A program made the position numbers and the translations under genes. Shown here in pieces: positions 42,605 through 50,888 of a stretch of DNA of 64,000 bases (positions within the stretch are counted from its first letter, which is position 1; each line of letters starts with the position of its first letter). This stretch comes from Atlantibacter sp032062175. GTDB lineage: Bacteria; Pseudomonadota; Gammaproteobacteria; Enterobacterales; Enterobacteriaceae. The DNA lies in NCBI RefSeq assembly GCF_032062175.1, contig NZ_DAMBQK010000004.1, positions 124,001 to 188,000 of the forward strand, in the 5' to 3' direction. The notes beneath the pieces were generated by a model. The model saw nothing but the letters and a program-made list of their open reading frames with translations. It had not been told where the DNA came from and ran no database searches.

Positions 42605-44059
42605 TCACTCCCCTGATTCCTGATTTTTCTTCACTTTGCGCAACAGCAGCCACATCCGCACCGTTCTCACCGACTTGCCGCTAACGCACGACGGCTCTTC
42701 CGCCAGCCCGGTTTGTGGATGGTAACCGTTGAAAAACAGATTCAGCGTCACCGCGCTAAAGGTCGCGAGCATGATCCCGCTGTGCAGTAGCGGCTGGAGG
42801 ACGGCGGGGAACTGTGAGAAAAAGTTGTGGGACAGCATCGGCGTCATCCCCACGCCCAGGCTTATCGCCACGATATAGAGGTTATAACGGTTCGTGGTGT
42901 AATTGATGCGGGCAAGAATGCGAATGCCCGTGGCGAGCACCATCCCAAACATCACCAGCCCCGCGCCGCCGAGCACAAATTGCGGGATAGACGCCACCAG
43001 CACCGCCATTTTTGGCACCATGCCGAAGAGGATCAAAATGATCCCCGCCGCCACGCACACCCAGCGGCTGTAAACGCGGGTAACGCTCACCAGCCCGACG
43101 TTTTGTGAAAACGAAGTATGCGGGAAGCTGTTAAACAATCCGCCAAACAGCGTGCCGACGCCGTCCACCCGCAGGCCGCGCACAATATCCTGCGACGTCA
43201 GTTTACGCCCGACGATCTCCCCGAGCGCCAGAAACATCCCCATCGATTCGATAAAGACGATAATCAACACGGCAGTCATGGTGAGGATCGACACCGGATC
43301 GAATACCGGCGTGCCCAGCGCCATCGGGGTGACGATGGCAAACCATTTGGCATCGTGCAGGCCGGTCAGATTCACTTCATTCACCATCAGCGACAGCACA
43401 AAGCCAAACACGATCCCCAGCAGCACCGCGACGTTAGACATAAACCCTTTAGCAAAGCGGGTCACCACCAGAATAAACAGCAGCACGGCAAACGAGATGC
43501 ACAGATAAACTGGATCGCCATAGTGCGGGTTGCCTCTGCCGCCCGCCGCCCAGTCGATGCCCACCTGAATAATGCTTAGCCCAATCGAGGTGATCACCAC
43601 ACCGGTCACCAGCGGCGGGAACAGCGGGATCAGGCGGCCAATCACCGGGGCCAGCAGGGTGGTGATCAAGCCCGCCGCGATCGTCGCGCCGAAGATCCCC
43701 GTCAGGCCGATATCCGGGTTGAGGCCAATGGCGATCATCGGCGTTACGGCAGCGAAGGTCACAGACATAATCACCGGCAACCGAATCCCCATAAACCGGC
43801 CCACGCCCAGACATTGCAGCAAGGTCACCACGCCGCAGCAGAACAGATCGGAACTGATTAGCAGCGCGATGGTTTCCTTATCAAGCCCAAGCCGGTCGCC
43901 AATCATTAGCGGCACCGCCACCGCACCGGCATACATCACCAGCACATGCTGTAATCCGAGAATGCACAATTTTGCCGGAGACAACACGCGATCGACTTCG
44001 TCCGTCGGCGCGGCGCTATCGTGGGGGAGCGTTTGTGGTCGTGAATCAAGCGTACTCAT
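42605..44059 (-). CDS. uacT: Uric acid permease UacT (YgfU)
   Basis: A 484-residue NAT/NCS2 nucleobase:proton symporter (E. coli UacT 482) with 12-14 membrane segments. The family motifs are LQHVLVMYAGAVAVPL in helix 1 and the signature QNVGLVSVTR (about 326-335). E. coli UacT carries urate with high capacity. It is divergent from uacF across a 530-base control region and convergent with lysS. The isopentenyl-diphosphate isomerase gene idi that lies here in E. coli K-12 is absent. Confidence 0.93.
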   Translation of the reverse strand: MSTLDSRPQTLPHDSAAPTDEVDRVLSPAKLCILGLQHVLVMYAGAVAVPLMIGDRLGLDKETIALLISSDLFCCGVVTLLQCLGVGRFMGIRLPVIMSVTFAAVTPMIAIGLNPDIGLTGIFGATIAAGLITTLLAPVIGRLIPLFPPLVTGVVITSIGLSIIQVGIDWAAGGRGNPHYGDPVYLCISFAVLLFILVVTRFAKGFMSNVAVLLGIVFGFVLSLMVNEVNLTGLHDAKWFAIVTPMALGTPVFDPVSILTMTAVLIIVFIESMGMFLALGEIVGRKLTSQDIVRGLRVDGVGTLFGGLFNSFPHTSFSQNVGLVSVTRVYSRWVCVAAGIILILFGMVPKMAVLVASIPQFVLGGAGLVMFGMVLATGIRILARINYTTNRYNLYIVAISLGVGMTPMLSHNFFSQFPAVLQPLLHSGIMLATFSAVTLNLFFNGYHPQTGLAEEPSCVSGKSVRTVRMWLLLRKVKKNQESGE

Positions 44060-44190
44060 GAATGCCTTCCTTTTGTTAAACCCGCGAGCAGACCAGGCGC
44101 TGCCTGCGTGAATACGGCTTCCTCTGACGACGGTCTGAGACGACCCGGATCTGCCGTGATGTGATTACGGTTGCCAACCCCTGACACCAT

Positions 44191-44205
44191 GCTCAGAAAG
44201 TGCCA
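44191..44205 (-). promoter_or_regulatory. Sigma-54-like promoter of uacT
   Basis: On the minus strand TGGCACTTTCTGAGC has a perfect TGGCAC -24 element and the -12 GC at GG-N10-GC spacing. Transcription would start near 44179, giving a 120-base leader to uacT. Confidence 0.5.
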
Positions 44206-44249
44206 GTTTTTCGTTCAGGCGAAAGGAAGTGATTAAAACGCGGAGGAGT

Positions 44250-44568
44250 TCACAAAGTTGCCGCTTTGCGCAGACCTCAGGAGGGATCGCTACGCAAGCG
44301 TTTGCATTTGATAAAAACGCAGATTCTCAGATTGATAACCCAGGGGGTTCATTGTGGATCGGTAATCTCAGGATCGCGTGCGGATAAAATCGTTCTTTAT
44401 GCATCATTCCCGCCTCTCATTCTGAGAGCGCAACCACTGCCTTATAAAACCGCTTGCCACAGTTCTGGCACTATTAATTTGACGGCATTCACAACATTCC
44501 TCTCTGCCTGCGGGGAAATCACAACATCGCCCGGTTCTTGCATTGCTATCAGAAACGTAATTTCACAA
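44250..44568. promoter_or_regulatory. TCACAA repeats in the uacT-uacF control region
   Basis: TCACAA occurs at 44250, 44489, 44519 and 44563. The 44489 and 44519 copies are 30 bases apart, about three helical turns. Related TTGTGA words lie upstream of ygfK and xanQ. They could be activator half-sites. The rest of this 530-base gap has no gene that I can support. Confidence 0.3.
44532..44547 (+). promoter_or_regulatory. Sigma-54-like promoter of uacF
   Basis: CGGTTCTTGCATTGCT has a perfect TTGCT -12 element and GG at exactly GG-N10-GC spacing, though its -24 hexamer matches TGGCAC only at three positions. Start of transcription would be near 44559, about 30 bases before the uacF ATG. Confidence 0.5.
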
Positions 44569-44589
44569 ACCGAAACATAAAGGATGCCT

Positions 44590-46533
44590 ATGAACAGATT
44601 GATTGTCGCCGATGCCAGGGAGTGCATCGGTTGTCGCGCTTGTGAGGTTGCCTGTGTGGTTGCGCATAACGACGGCTGGCCGCAGCAGCGCAGCGATTTC
44701 CTGCCGCGCATTCGTGTGATATTCAATGGCGAACACAGCAGCGCGGTAACCTGCAAGCATTGCCTGGATGCGCCCTGCGTCAAAAGCTGCCCGGTGGATG
44801 CGCTGCACTATGACAACCACGCGATCCAACTGGATTCAACACGCTGTATCGGCTGTAAAAGTTGCCTGGTGGCCTGCCCGTTTGGGGCGATTGATATTGT
44901 CGTTACGCCTGATGAAAAGGGCCTGCTGGCCCAAAAATGCGACTTATGCCAGTCGGTAGAGGGTGCCCAGCCTGCTTGTGTGACCCATTGCCCGACCCAG
45001 GCGTTACGCGTCTTGGACGGTAACGGGCTTGGGAAACTGCGGCGCGCCCGCCAGTTGCAGGCGGCGAACCCGCAGGGGTTTATGCCGGAGCCGCCGAACA
45101 AAATTATCTTGCGTAAGCCGCCGCGCAAGGGCGCGGAAAAGCGCGACGCCGCCGAGCGCAAAACCCATTTTGATGAGATCTATCACGGGCTGGATCCGGC
45201 GCAGGCCAGCTATGAAAGCGAGCGCTGCCTGTACTGCGCGCAGAAAGCCTGGTGTAACTGGACCTGCCCAGTGCATAACGCCATTCCTGATTTGATCCGC
45301 CTGGTTCAACAGGGGCGAATTAAAGAGGCGGCACAGCTTTCCCACCAGACCAGCTCATTACCGGAAATATGTGGTCGCGTTTGCCCGCAGGATCGCCTGT
45401 GTGAAGGCGCCTGCACCCTGAAAAACCGCAGCGGCGCGGTCACCGTCGGCAACCTCGAACGTTATATTACCGACAGCGCGCTGAAAATGGGCTGGCGGCC
45501 CACCTTTATCGCCGCACTGCCGCGCCGCGAGCGGGTCGCGGTGATTGGCGCAGGGCCTGCTGGATTAGGCTGCGCCGATTTCCTGGCGCGCGAAGGCGTA
45601 AAAGTCGACGTGTTCGACCGCCATCCTGAAATCGGCGGGCTGCTGACTTTCGGCATTCCGCCGTTCAAGTTAGACAAATCGCTGTTAAGCCAGCGGCGCG
45701 AAATTTTCAGCGAGATGGGCATTCAGTTTCATCTTAACTGCGAGATTGGCCGCGATAAGACGTTCCATCAGTTAACCGAAGAGTACGACGCGGTCTTCCT
45801 CGCGATGGGAACGTATGGATTAATGACCGCCGGGCTGGAGCATGAAGATGCGCCTGGCGTGATTCAGGCGCTGCCGTTTTTAATCGCCAATACCCGGCGG
45901 GTGATGGGCCTGGAGGATTCACCCGACTACCCGTGGACCGAACTGAAAGGTAAGCAGGTGGTGGTGCTGGGCGGTGGGGATACCGCGATGGACTGCCTGC
46001 GTACCTCGGCGCGGCGCGAGGCGGCCAGCGTCACCTGCGCCTATCGCCGGGATGAAGCCAGTATGCCAGGCTCGCGCAAGGAGGTGACCAATGCCCGGGA
46101 AGAGGGCGTGGAATTCTTATTCAACGTCCAGCCGCAGTACATTGCCCGTAACGCGCGCGGCCAGGTGAGCGGTATTGGGCTGATTCGCACCGAGATGGGC
46201 GCAGCAGGCGCGGATGGGCGGCGGCGGCCTCAGCCGATAGCCGGTTCTGAATTTGAACTGCCCGCCGATGTGCTGATTATGGCGTTTGGCTTCCGGCCTC
46301 ACGCGATGCCATGGCTCCAGGGCAGCGGCGTGCGGCGCGATGACGATGGGCTCATCATCACCGGCGGTGCGCGTCGGCTGGCAACGCAAACAACCCGCGA
46401 TAACGTGTTTGCCGGGGGGGATGCGGTGCACGGCGCGGATTTGGTGGTCACGGCGATGGCGGCCGGGCATCAGGCAGCGCGGGATATGCTGGCGATGTTT
46501 GAGCGCAACGCCGCAAGCCAGCTGGCCGTTTAG
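44590..46533 (+). CDS. uacF: Fe-S/flavin oxidoreductase UacF (AegA-like), urate catabolism
   Basis: A 647-residue fusion. An N-terminal four-cluster ferredoxin module has Cys motifs at 12-22, 55-67, 86-96 and 117-134. It is followed by a GltD-type subunit with its own Cys motif (213-226, 261-275), an FAD site GAGPAGLG near 320 and an NADPH site GGGDTAMDC near 461-469. E. coli UacF (639 residues) and its paralogue AegA are required for anaerobic, formate-linked urate degradation. I prefer UacF because of uacT next door. The start at 44590 follows AAAGGA; an ATG two codons earlier overlaps that site. Confidence 0.88.
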   Translation: MNRLIVADARECIGCRACEVACVVAHNDGWPQQRSDFLPRIRVIFNGEHSSAVTCKHCLDAPCVKSCPVDALHYDNHAIQLDSTRCIGCKSCLVACPFGAIDIVVTPDEKGLLAQKCDLCQSVEGAQPACVTHCPTQALRVLDGNGLGKLRRARQLQAANPQGFMPEPPNKIILRKPPRKGAEKRDAAERKTHFDEIYHGLDPAQASYESERCLYCAQKAWCNWTCPVHNAIPDLIRLVQQGRIKEAAQLSHQTSSLPEICGRVCPQDRLCEGACTLKNRSGAVTVGNLERYITDSALKMGWRPTFIAALPRRERVAVIGAGPAGLGCADFLAREGVKVDVFDRHPEIGGLLTFGIPPFKLDKSLLSQRREIFSEMGIQFHLNCEIGRDKTFHQLTEEYDAVFLAMGTYGLMTAGLEHEDAPGVIQALPFLIANTRRVMGLEDSPDYPWTELKGKQVVVLGGGDTAMDCLRTSARREAASVTCAYRRDEASMPGSRKEVTNAREEGVEFLFNVQPQYIARNARGQVSGIGLIRTEMGAAGADGRRRPQPIAGSEFELPADVLIMAFGFRPHAMPWLQGSGVRRDDDGLIITGGARRLATQTTRDNVFAGGDAVHGADLVVTAMAAGHQAARDMLAMFERNAASQLAV

Positions 46534-46544
46534 TTACCGCCAAT

Positions 46545-46574
46545 AAAAAACCCGCTTCGCGAAGCGGGTTTTTT
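46545..46574. terminator. Bidirectional terminator between uacF and ghxQ
   Basis: AAAAAACCCGCTTC-GC-GAAGCGGGTTTTTT, a near-perfect palindrome with T runs on both strands. Confidence 0.9.
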
Positions 46575-46589
46575 GTTTTTATCAGAAGG

Positions 46590-47957
46590 TTAAATTGCCC
46601 AGCCCCCGGCATAGAAAATCACTAACACGGCGGCAATCACCACCGTACCCATGTTCAAGCGATCCCATTCACGGGCAAACACCCGGCCAACCACCAGCGT
46701 CACGAAGCCCAGCATAATCCCGGTAACGATATTACAGGTCAGCACGATAAACACCGCGCACACCAGGCCAGACATGGCGTCGATAAAATCGTTGAAGTTG
46801 AGTTTTGAAACGTTGCTCAGCATCAACAGGCCAACGTACATCAGCGCAGGCGCGGTGGCGTAACCCGGTATCAGATACGACAGCGGTGACAAGAACAGGA
46901 TCAACAAGAATAACGCGCCGACCACCACCGCCGTCAGGCCGGTTTTACCGCCCGCCGCCGTTCCCGCCGCCGATTCGATATACACCGCCGCCGGTGCCGC
47001 GCCCACTAACCCGGAGAAAATCGAACTCACCGAGTCGCTGGTCAGCGCCTTACCGCCGTTAATAATCTGGTTATCTTTATCCAGCAAATTGGCCTGGCCC
47101 GCCACGGCGCGAATGGTGCCGGTGGCGTCAAACACCGCGGTCATCACCAGCGCCAGCACGCTGGGCAGCACATGCGGTTGCAGCGCGCCCATAATATCCA
47201 GGCTGAAAATCAGCGACTTGCCGTCTTCACCGCTCAGGCTCGGCATCGCTACCAGACCGTGATACTTCACCGCCGGGTCGAAAATTAACCCAATGATCGA
47301 GATGCCGATAATCACCAATAGGATCCCGCCAGGAATGCGTGATTTCTCCAGCCCGAAGATCATCGCCAGGCCCAACAGGCTCATCATCACCGGAAAAGAG
47401 GTAAAGGAGCCCAGTGCCACCGGTAAACCTTCCAGCGGGTTTTTGATCACCATGCCGACGCCGTTGGCGGCGATCAGCAACAGGAACAGGCCGATCCCGA
47501 TACCGGTGCCGTGGGCAATGCCCATCGGCAGATTACGTAAGATCCAGGTGCGCACGCCGGTCACGGAAATGGCGGTGAAAATCACCCCCATCAGAAATAC
47601 CGCGCCAAGCGCCACCGGGATACTGATCTGCTGGCCGAGCACCAGGCTGAATGCGGTAAACGCGGTTAGCGAAATGGCGCAGCCAATCGCCATCGGCAGG
47701 TTTGCCCACAGCCCCATCAGCAGCGAGCCAAAGCCTGCCACCAGACAGGTCGCGACAAACACCGCGCCCGGCGGAAAGCCCGCTTTGCCTAACATCCCCG
47801 GCACCACGATGACCGAATAGACCATCGCCAGAAAGGTGGTTAAACCCGCCAGTATCTCCTGGCGCGTGGTGCTGCCGCGCTCGGAGATTTTAAAATAATG
47901 GTCCAGTGCATTGCGCGGCTGCGCGGTATTGGGTGTGTGTAGCGTATCGCCAGACAT
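46590..47957 (-). CDS. ghxQ: Guanine/hypoxanthine permease GhxQ (YgfQ)
   Basis: A 455-residue AzgA-type NCS2 transporter, equal to E. coli GhxQ, with multiple membrane helices. Family segments include GLTTFLAMVYSVIVVP in helix 1, FDATGTIRAVAGQA and AAVYIESAAGTAAGGKTG. The start at 47957 follows GAGGGC and matches the E. coli N-terminus MSGD. It is the last gene of the minus-strand purine cluster, 29 bases after guaD. Confidence 0.93.
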   Translation of the reverse strand: MSGDTLHTPNTAQPRNALDHYFKISERGSTTRQEILAGLTTFLAMVYSVIVVPGMLGKAGFPPGAVFVATCLVAGFGSLLMGLWANLPMAIGCAISLTAFTAFSLVLGQQISIPVALGAVFLMGVIFTAISVTGVRTWILRNLPMGIAHGTGIGIGLFLLLIAANGVGMVIKNPLEGLPVALGSFTSFPVMMSLLGLAMIFGLEKSRIPGGILLVIIGISIIGLIFDPAVKYHGLVAMPSLSGEDGKSLIFSLDIMGALQPHVLPSVLALVMTAVFDATGTIRAVAGQANLLDKDNQIINGGKALTSDSVSSIFSGLVGAAPAAVYIESAAGTAAGGKTGLTAVVVGALFLLILFLSPLSYLIPGYATAPALMYVGLLMLSNVSKLNFNDFIDAMSGLVCAVFIVLTCNIVTGIMLGFVTLVVGRVFAREWDRLNMGTVVIAAVLVIFYAGGWAI

Positions 47958-47986
47958 AAGAATGCCCTCAGTTAACATTGTAATAA

Positions 47987-49303
47987 TCAGGTGCGTTCAT
48001 AAACCAGACGGCCATCGACGTAGGTACGGTAAATTGAGCGATCGTCGCCGAGCGTAATCATCACAAACAGCTTGTCCACCAGTGAAACGGAGTTGTCGTA
48101 GCGCAGTTGCTGGAGCGGGGTGGCGGTGGGTTCCAGCACCACAAAATCGGCCTCTTTACCCGGCGTAAAGTTGCCGATGCAGTGGTCCAGCCCCAGCGAA
48201 TGTGCACCGCCCAACGTCGACAGATAAAATGCCTCGTAGGCCGAAAGCCGGTAGCCCTGTAGCTGCACCACTTTATATGCTTCATTCAGCGTCTGGAGCA
48301 TGTTGAAGGTGGTGCCCGCGCCGATATCGGTGCCGATGCCTACTTTGATTTTTTTGCGCCACGCCTGTTGTAGATTGAACAAGCCGCTGCCGAGATAGAG
48401 GTTGGAGGTCGGGCAAAACGCGATGCTGGACCCGGTTTTGCTCAGGCAATCCCACTCTTTTTCCTCCAGGTGTACGCAGTGGGCAAACACGCTGCGTTTC
48501 CCGGTTAGCCCGTACTGGTGATACACATCCAGATAGCCGTCGTGTTCCGGGAACAGCTCTTTCACCCAGGCGATTTCCTGCTTGTTTTCGCAAAGATGGG
48601 TATGCAGCCAGGTGTCGGGATACTCCTCGCGCAGCCGTTGCGCCATCGCCAGCTGTTCCGGCGTGGAGGTCGGGGCGAAGCGCGGGGTGATGGCATATAG
48701 CAGGCGGCCATTTTTATGCCAGCGCTCAATCAGCGCTTTGCTTTGCAGATAGCTGCTTTCGGCGTCGTCCAGCAGATAGTCCGGGGCGTTGCGGTCCATC
48801 ATCACTTTCCCGGCGATCATCCGCATATTGATTTGGCTGGCGGCCTCGAACAGCGCGTCCACCGATTCCGGGTGCACCGTGCCGAATACCAGCGCCGTGG
48901 TGGTGCCGTTGCGTAATAGCTGTTTGAGGAAAAAGGTCGACATTTCCCTGGCGTATTCCGCATCCTGATAGCGGCGTTCGGTGGGGAAGGTGTGTTTATT
49001 CAGCCACTCCAGCAGTTGCTCACCATAGGCACCGACCATTTCACTTTGCGGATAGTGAATATGGGTATCGACAAACCCCGGCACCACGATTTTGCCTCTG
49101 TAATCGCGCACGCGAATTGAGGAAGGAACTTGCGATTTTCCCTCTTCCCATTGCCCAAACCACGCCACTTTACCGTCGCGGATCAACAGCAGCCCGTCTT
49201 CCACAAAACGCAACGCGGACTCGATTTCCTCTGGATGCTCAACGGTGCGGGTAATATCGAGAAAGCTCCCGCGCACGGCTTTTAGCGTCTGTTCGCCTGA
49301 CAT
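47987..49303 (-). CDS. guaD: Guanine deaminase
   Basis: A 438-residue amidohydrolase (E. coli 439) that converts guanine to xanthine and ammonia. The metal motif FVDTHIHYPQSEMVG (about 77-91) and later LHTHLCEN, FAHCVHL and GIGTDIGAG segments supply zinc ligands. It lies between xanQ (17 bases) and ghxQ, linking guanine import to xanthine. Confidence 0.96.
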   Translation of the reverse strand: MSGEQTLKAVRGSFLDITRTVEHPEEIESALRFVEDGLLLIRDGKVAWFGQWEEGKSQVPSSIRVRDYRGKIVVPGFVDTHIHYPQSEMVGAYGEQLLEWLNKHTFPTERRYQDAEYAREMSTFFLKQLLRNGTTTALVFGTVHPESVDALFEAASQINMRMIAGKVMMDRNAPDYLLDDAESSYLQSKALIERWHKNGRLLYAITPRFAPTSTPEQLAMAQRLREEYPDTWLHTHLCENKQEIAWVKELFPEHDGYLDVYHQYGLTGKRSVFAHCVHLEEKEWDCLSKTGSSIAFCPTSNLYLGSGLFNLQQAWRKKIKVGIGTDIGAGTTFNMLQTLNEAYKVVQLQGYRLSAYEAFYLSTLGGAHSLGLDHCIGNFTPGKEADFVVLEPTATPLQQLRYDNSVSLVDKLFVMITLGDDRSIYRTYVDGRLVYERT

Positions 49304-49320
49304 GATCGACTCCTTAATGG

Positions 49321-50715
49321 TTAGTCCAGTTCTTCAACCGCATGGGGCACCGGCTCTTCTTGCTTCTGCCCGAGCGGAATCAACAAATTCAGCAGGATGG
49401 CGGTCAGGCCGCCTGCGCAAATGGGGTTTTCAACCAGCACGTAGATCGAGGCTGGCAGCACCTGGAAGATCGCCGGATCGTAGGAAACGCCCAGGCCCAG
49501 CCCTAACGAGGTGGCGACAATCAGGGTTTCCCGGCGTTTCAGGCCGTTGGTGATGATGATGCGGATCCCGGCGATGGCGATCATCGAGAACATTAGCGTC
49601 ATTGCACCGCCGAGCACCGGTGCGGGGATGGTAGTAAAGAAGCGCCCGATGCTCGGGAACAGACCGAGGACAACTAACATTACGGCGATAAACCGCCCCA
49701 CATAGCGGGAAGCCACGCCGGTCATCTGGATCACGCCGTTATTCTGGGCAAAGGTGGTGAGCGGCAACGAGCCAACGGCGGAGGCGATCACCGACACCAG
49801 CCCATCGGCCAGCACGCCGCCCCTCAGGCGCGACTGGTACTCTTCGCCTTTGATAGGGCGGTTCGAGACCATCGCGGTGGCGGTGATATCCCCGACGGCT
49901 TCCAGCACGCTCAGCAGATAAATGGTGCCGACCACCAGGAAGTGGTGAAAGTTGAATTCAAAACCGTATTTGAACGGGATCGGGACGGTGACCAGCGGCA
50001 GATTGCGCATACTGCTGAAGTCCACCATGCCCAGGCAGAACGACACGATGTAGCCGACAATCAGGCCAATCGCGATGCCGCCCATGCGTAAAAGCGGGCT
50101 GCGGCAGCAGTTAAAGCCGATGACCACCAGCAGTACCAACAGGCCGACGCCGATGTTTTCATAGTTACCGAAGGTGCCGCTGCTTTTCGCGGCAAATCCG
50201 CCGCCAAAATCGATTATGCCGACTTTGATCAGGCTCAGGCCGATCATCAGCACCACCACGCCGCTGACGGTAGGGGTGATCACCCGTCGCAGGTAGGGCA
50301 GAATAAAGGAGGAGCCGACCACTAAAAACGCGCCGACGAACGACACGCCCAGCAGCGCCGACATGATCAGTTCTTCATGCAGGCCGTCGCTTTTCATGCT
50401 GCTGCCCAGCGCAATCATCACCGTAACGAACGAGAAATTGACCGACTGAATAGACAGTAAACCTGAGCCGATATGCCCGTAGCGATTCACCTGGAGCCAG
50501 GTGCCGACGCCGGAGGCGATCATCGCCATGGAAACCAGGTAAGAGGTGGTTTCGGTTGAGAGTTGCAGCGCAGCGCCGACAATCAGCGCGGGGGTCACCA
50601 TCGGCACAAAGATCGCCAGCAGGTGGGTTATGGCACCAATCAGGGTTTGGTGGAACGGTGGATTATCTTCTAACTCATAAATAAGATCCGAACCCTTGTT
50701 TGATATATCAGACAT
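49321..50715 (-). CDS. xanQ: Xanthine permease XanQ
   Basis: A 464-residue NAT/NCS2 xanthine:proton symporter (E. coli 466). Helix 1 carries the GAITHLLAIFVP motif with the functionally required histidine, and the family signature is QNNGVIQMTG (about 324-333). The start at 50715 matches the E. coli N-terminus MSDI. A terminator and a sigma-54-like promoter in the 173-base gap behind xdhD suggest xanQ-guaD-ghxQ is a separate transcription unit. Confidence 0.95.
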   Translation of the reverse strand: MSDISNKGSDLIYELEDNPPFHQTLIGAITHLLAIFVPMVTPALIVGAALQLSTETTSYLVSMAMIASGVGTWLQVNRYGHIGSGLLSIQSVNFSFVTVMIALGSSMKSDGLHEELIMSALLGVSFVGAFLVVGSSFILPYLRRVITPTVSGVVVLMIGLSLIKVGIIDFGGGFAAKSSGTFGNYENIGVGLLVLLVVIGFNCCRSPLLRMGGIAIGLIVGYIVSFCLGMVDFSSMRNLPLVTVPIPFKYGFEFNFHHFLVVGTIYLLSVLEAVGDITATAMVSNRPIKGEEYQSRLRGGVLADGLVSVIASAVGSLPLTTFAQNNGVIQMTGVASRYVGRFIAVMLVVLGLFPSIGRFFTTIPAPVLGGAMTLMFSMIAIAGIRIIITNGLKRRETLIVATSLGLGLGVSYDPAIFQVLPASIYVLVENPICAGGLTAILLNLLIPLGQKQEEPVPHAVEELD

Positions 50716-50794
50716 CCCTTCACCTCGATAAGTAAATTTGATCATCTGATTCAATTAATAAAAATCTGCCCTAAACCACCCGAATTTCAGGTAC

Positions 50795-50810
50795 AGCAAG
50801 CCCTGAGCCG
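50795..50810 (-). promoter_or_regulatory. Sigma-54-like promoter of xanQ-guaD-ghxQ
   Basis: On the minus strand CGGCTCAGGGCTTGCT has TTGCT as the -12 element, four of six -24 positions and exact GG-N10-GC spacing. Transcription would start near 50784, about 70 bases before the xanQ ATG. A TTGTGA word lies upstream at 50839-50844. Confidence 0.5.
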
Positions 50811-50857
50811 GTACACGCTCTTTATGCAGACGCTTATGTTGTGAGGCATTGAATCGT

Positions 50858-50883
50858 TGGAAACAGGCCGCCGAAGCGGCCTG
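50858..50883 (-). terminator. Terminator after xdhD
   Basis: On the minus strand CAGGCCGC-TTCG-GCGGCCTG is followed by TTTCC, just beyond the xdhD stop. The T run is short. Confidence 0.6.
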
Positions 50884-50888
50884 CACAA

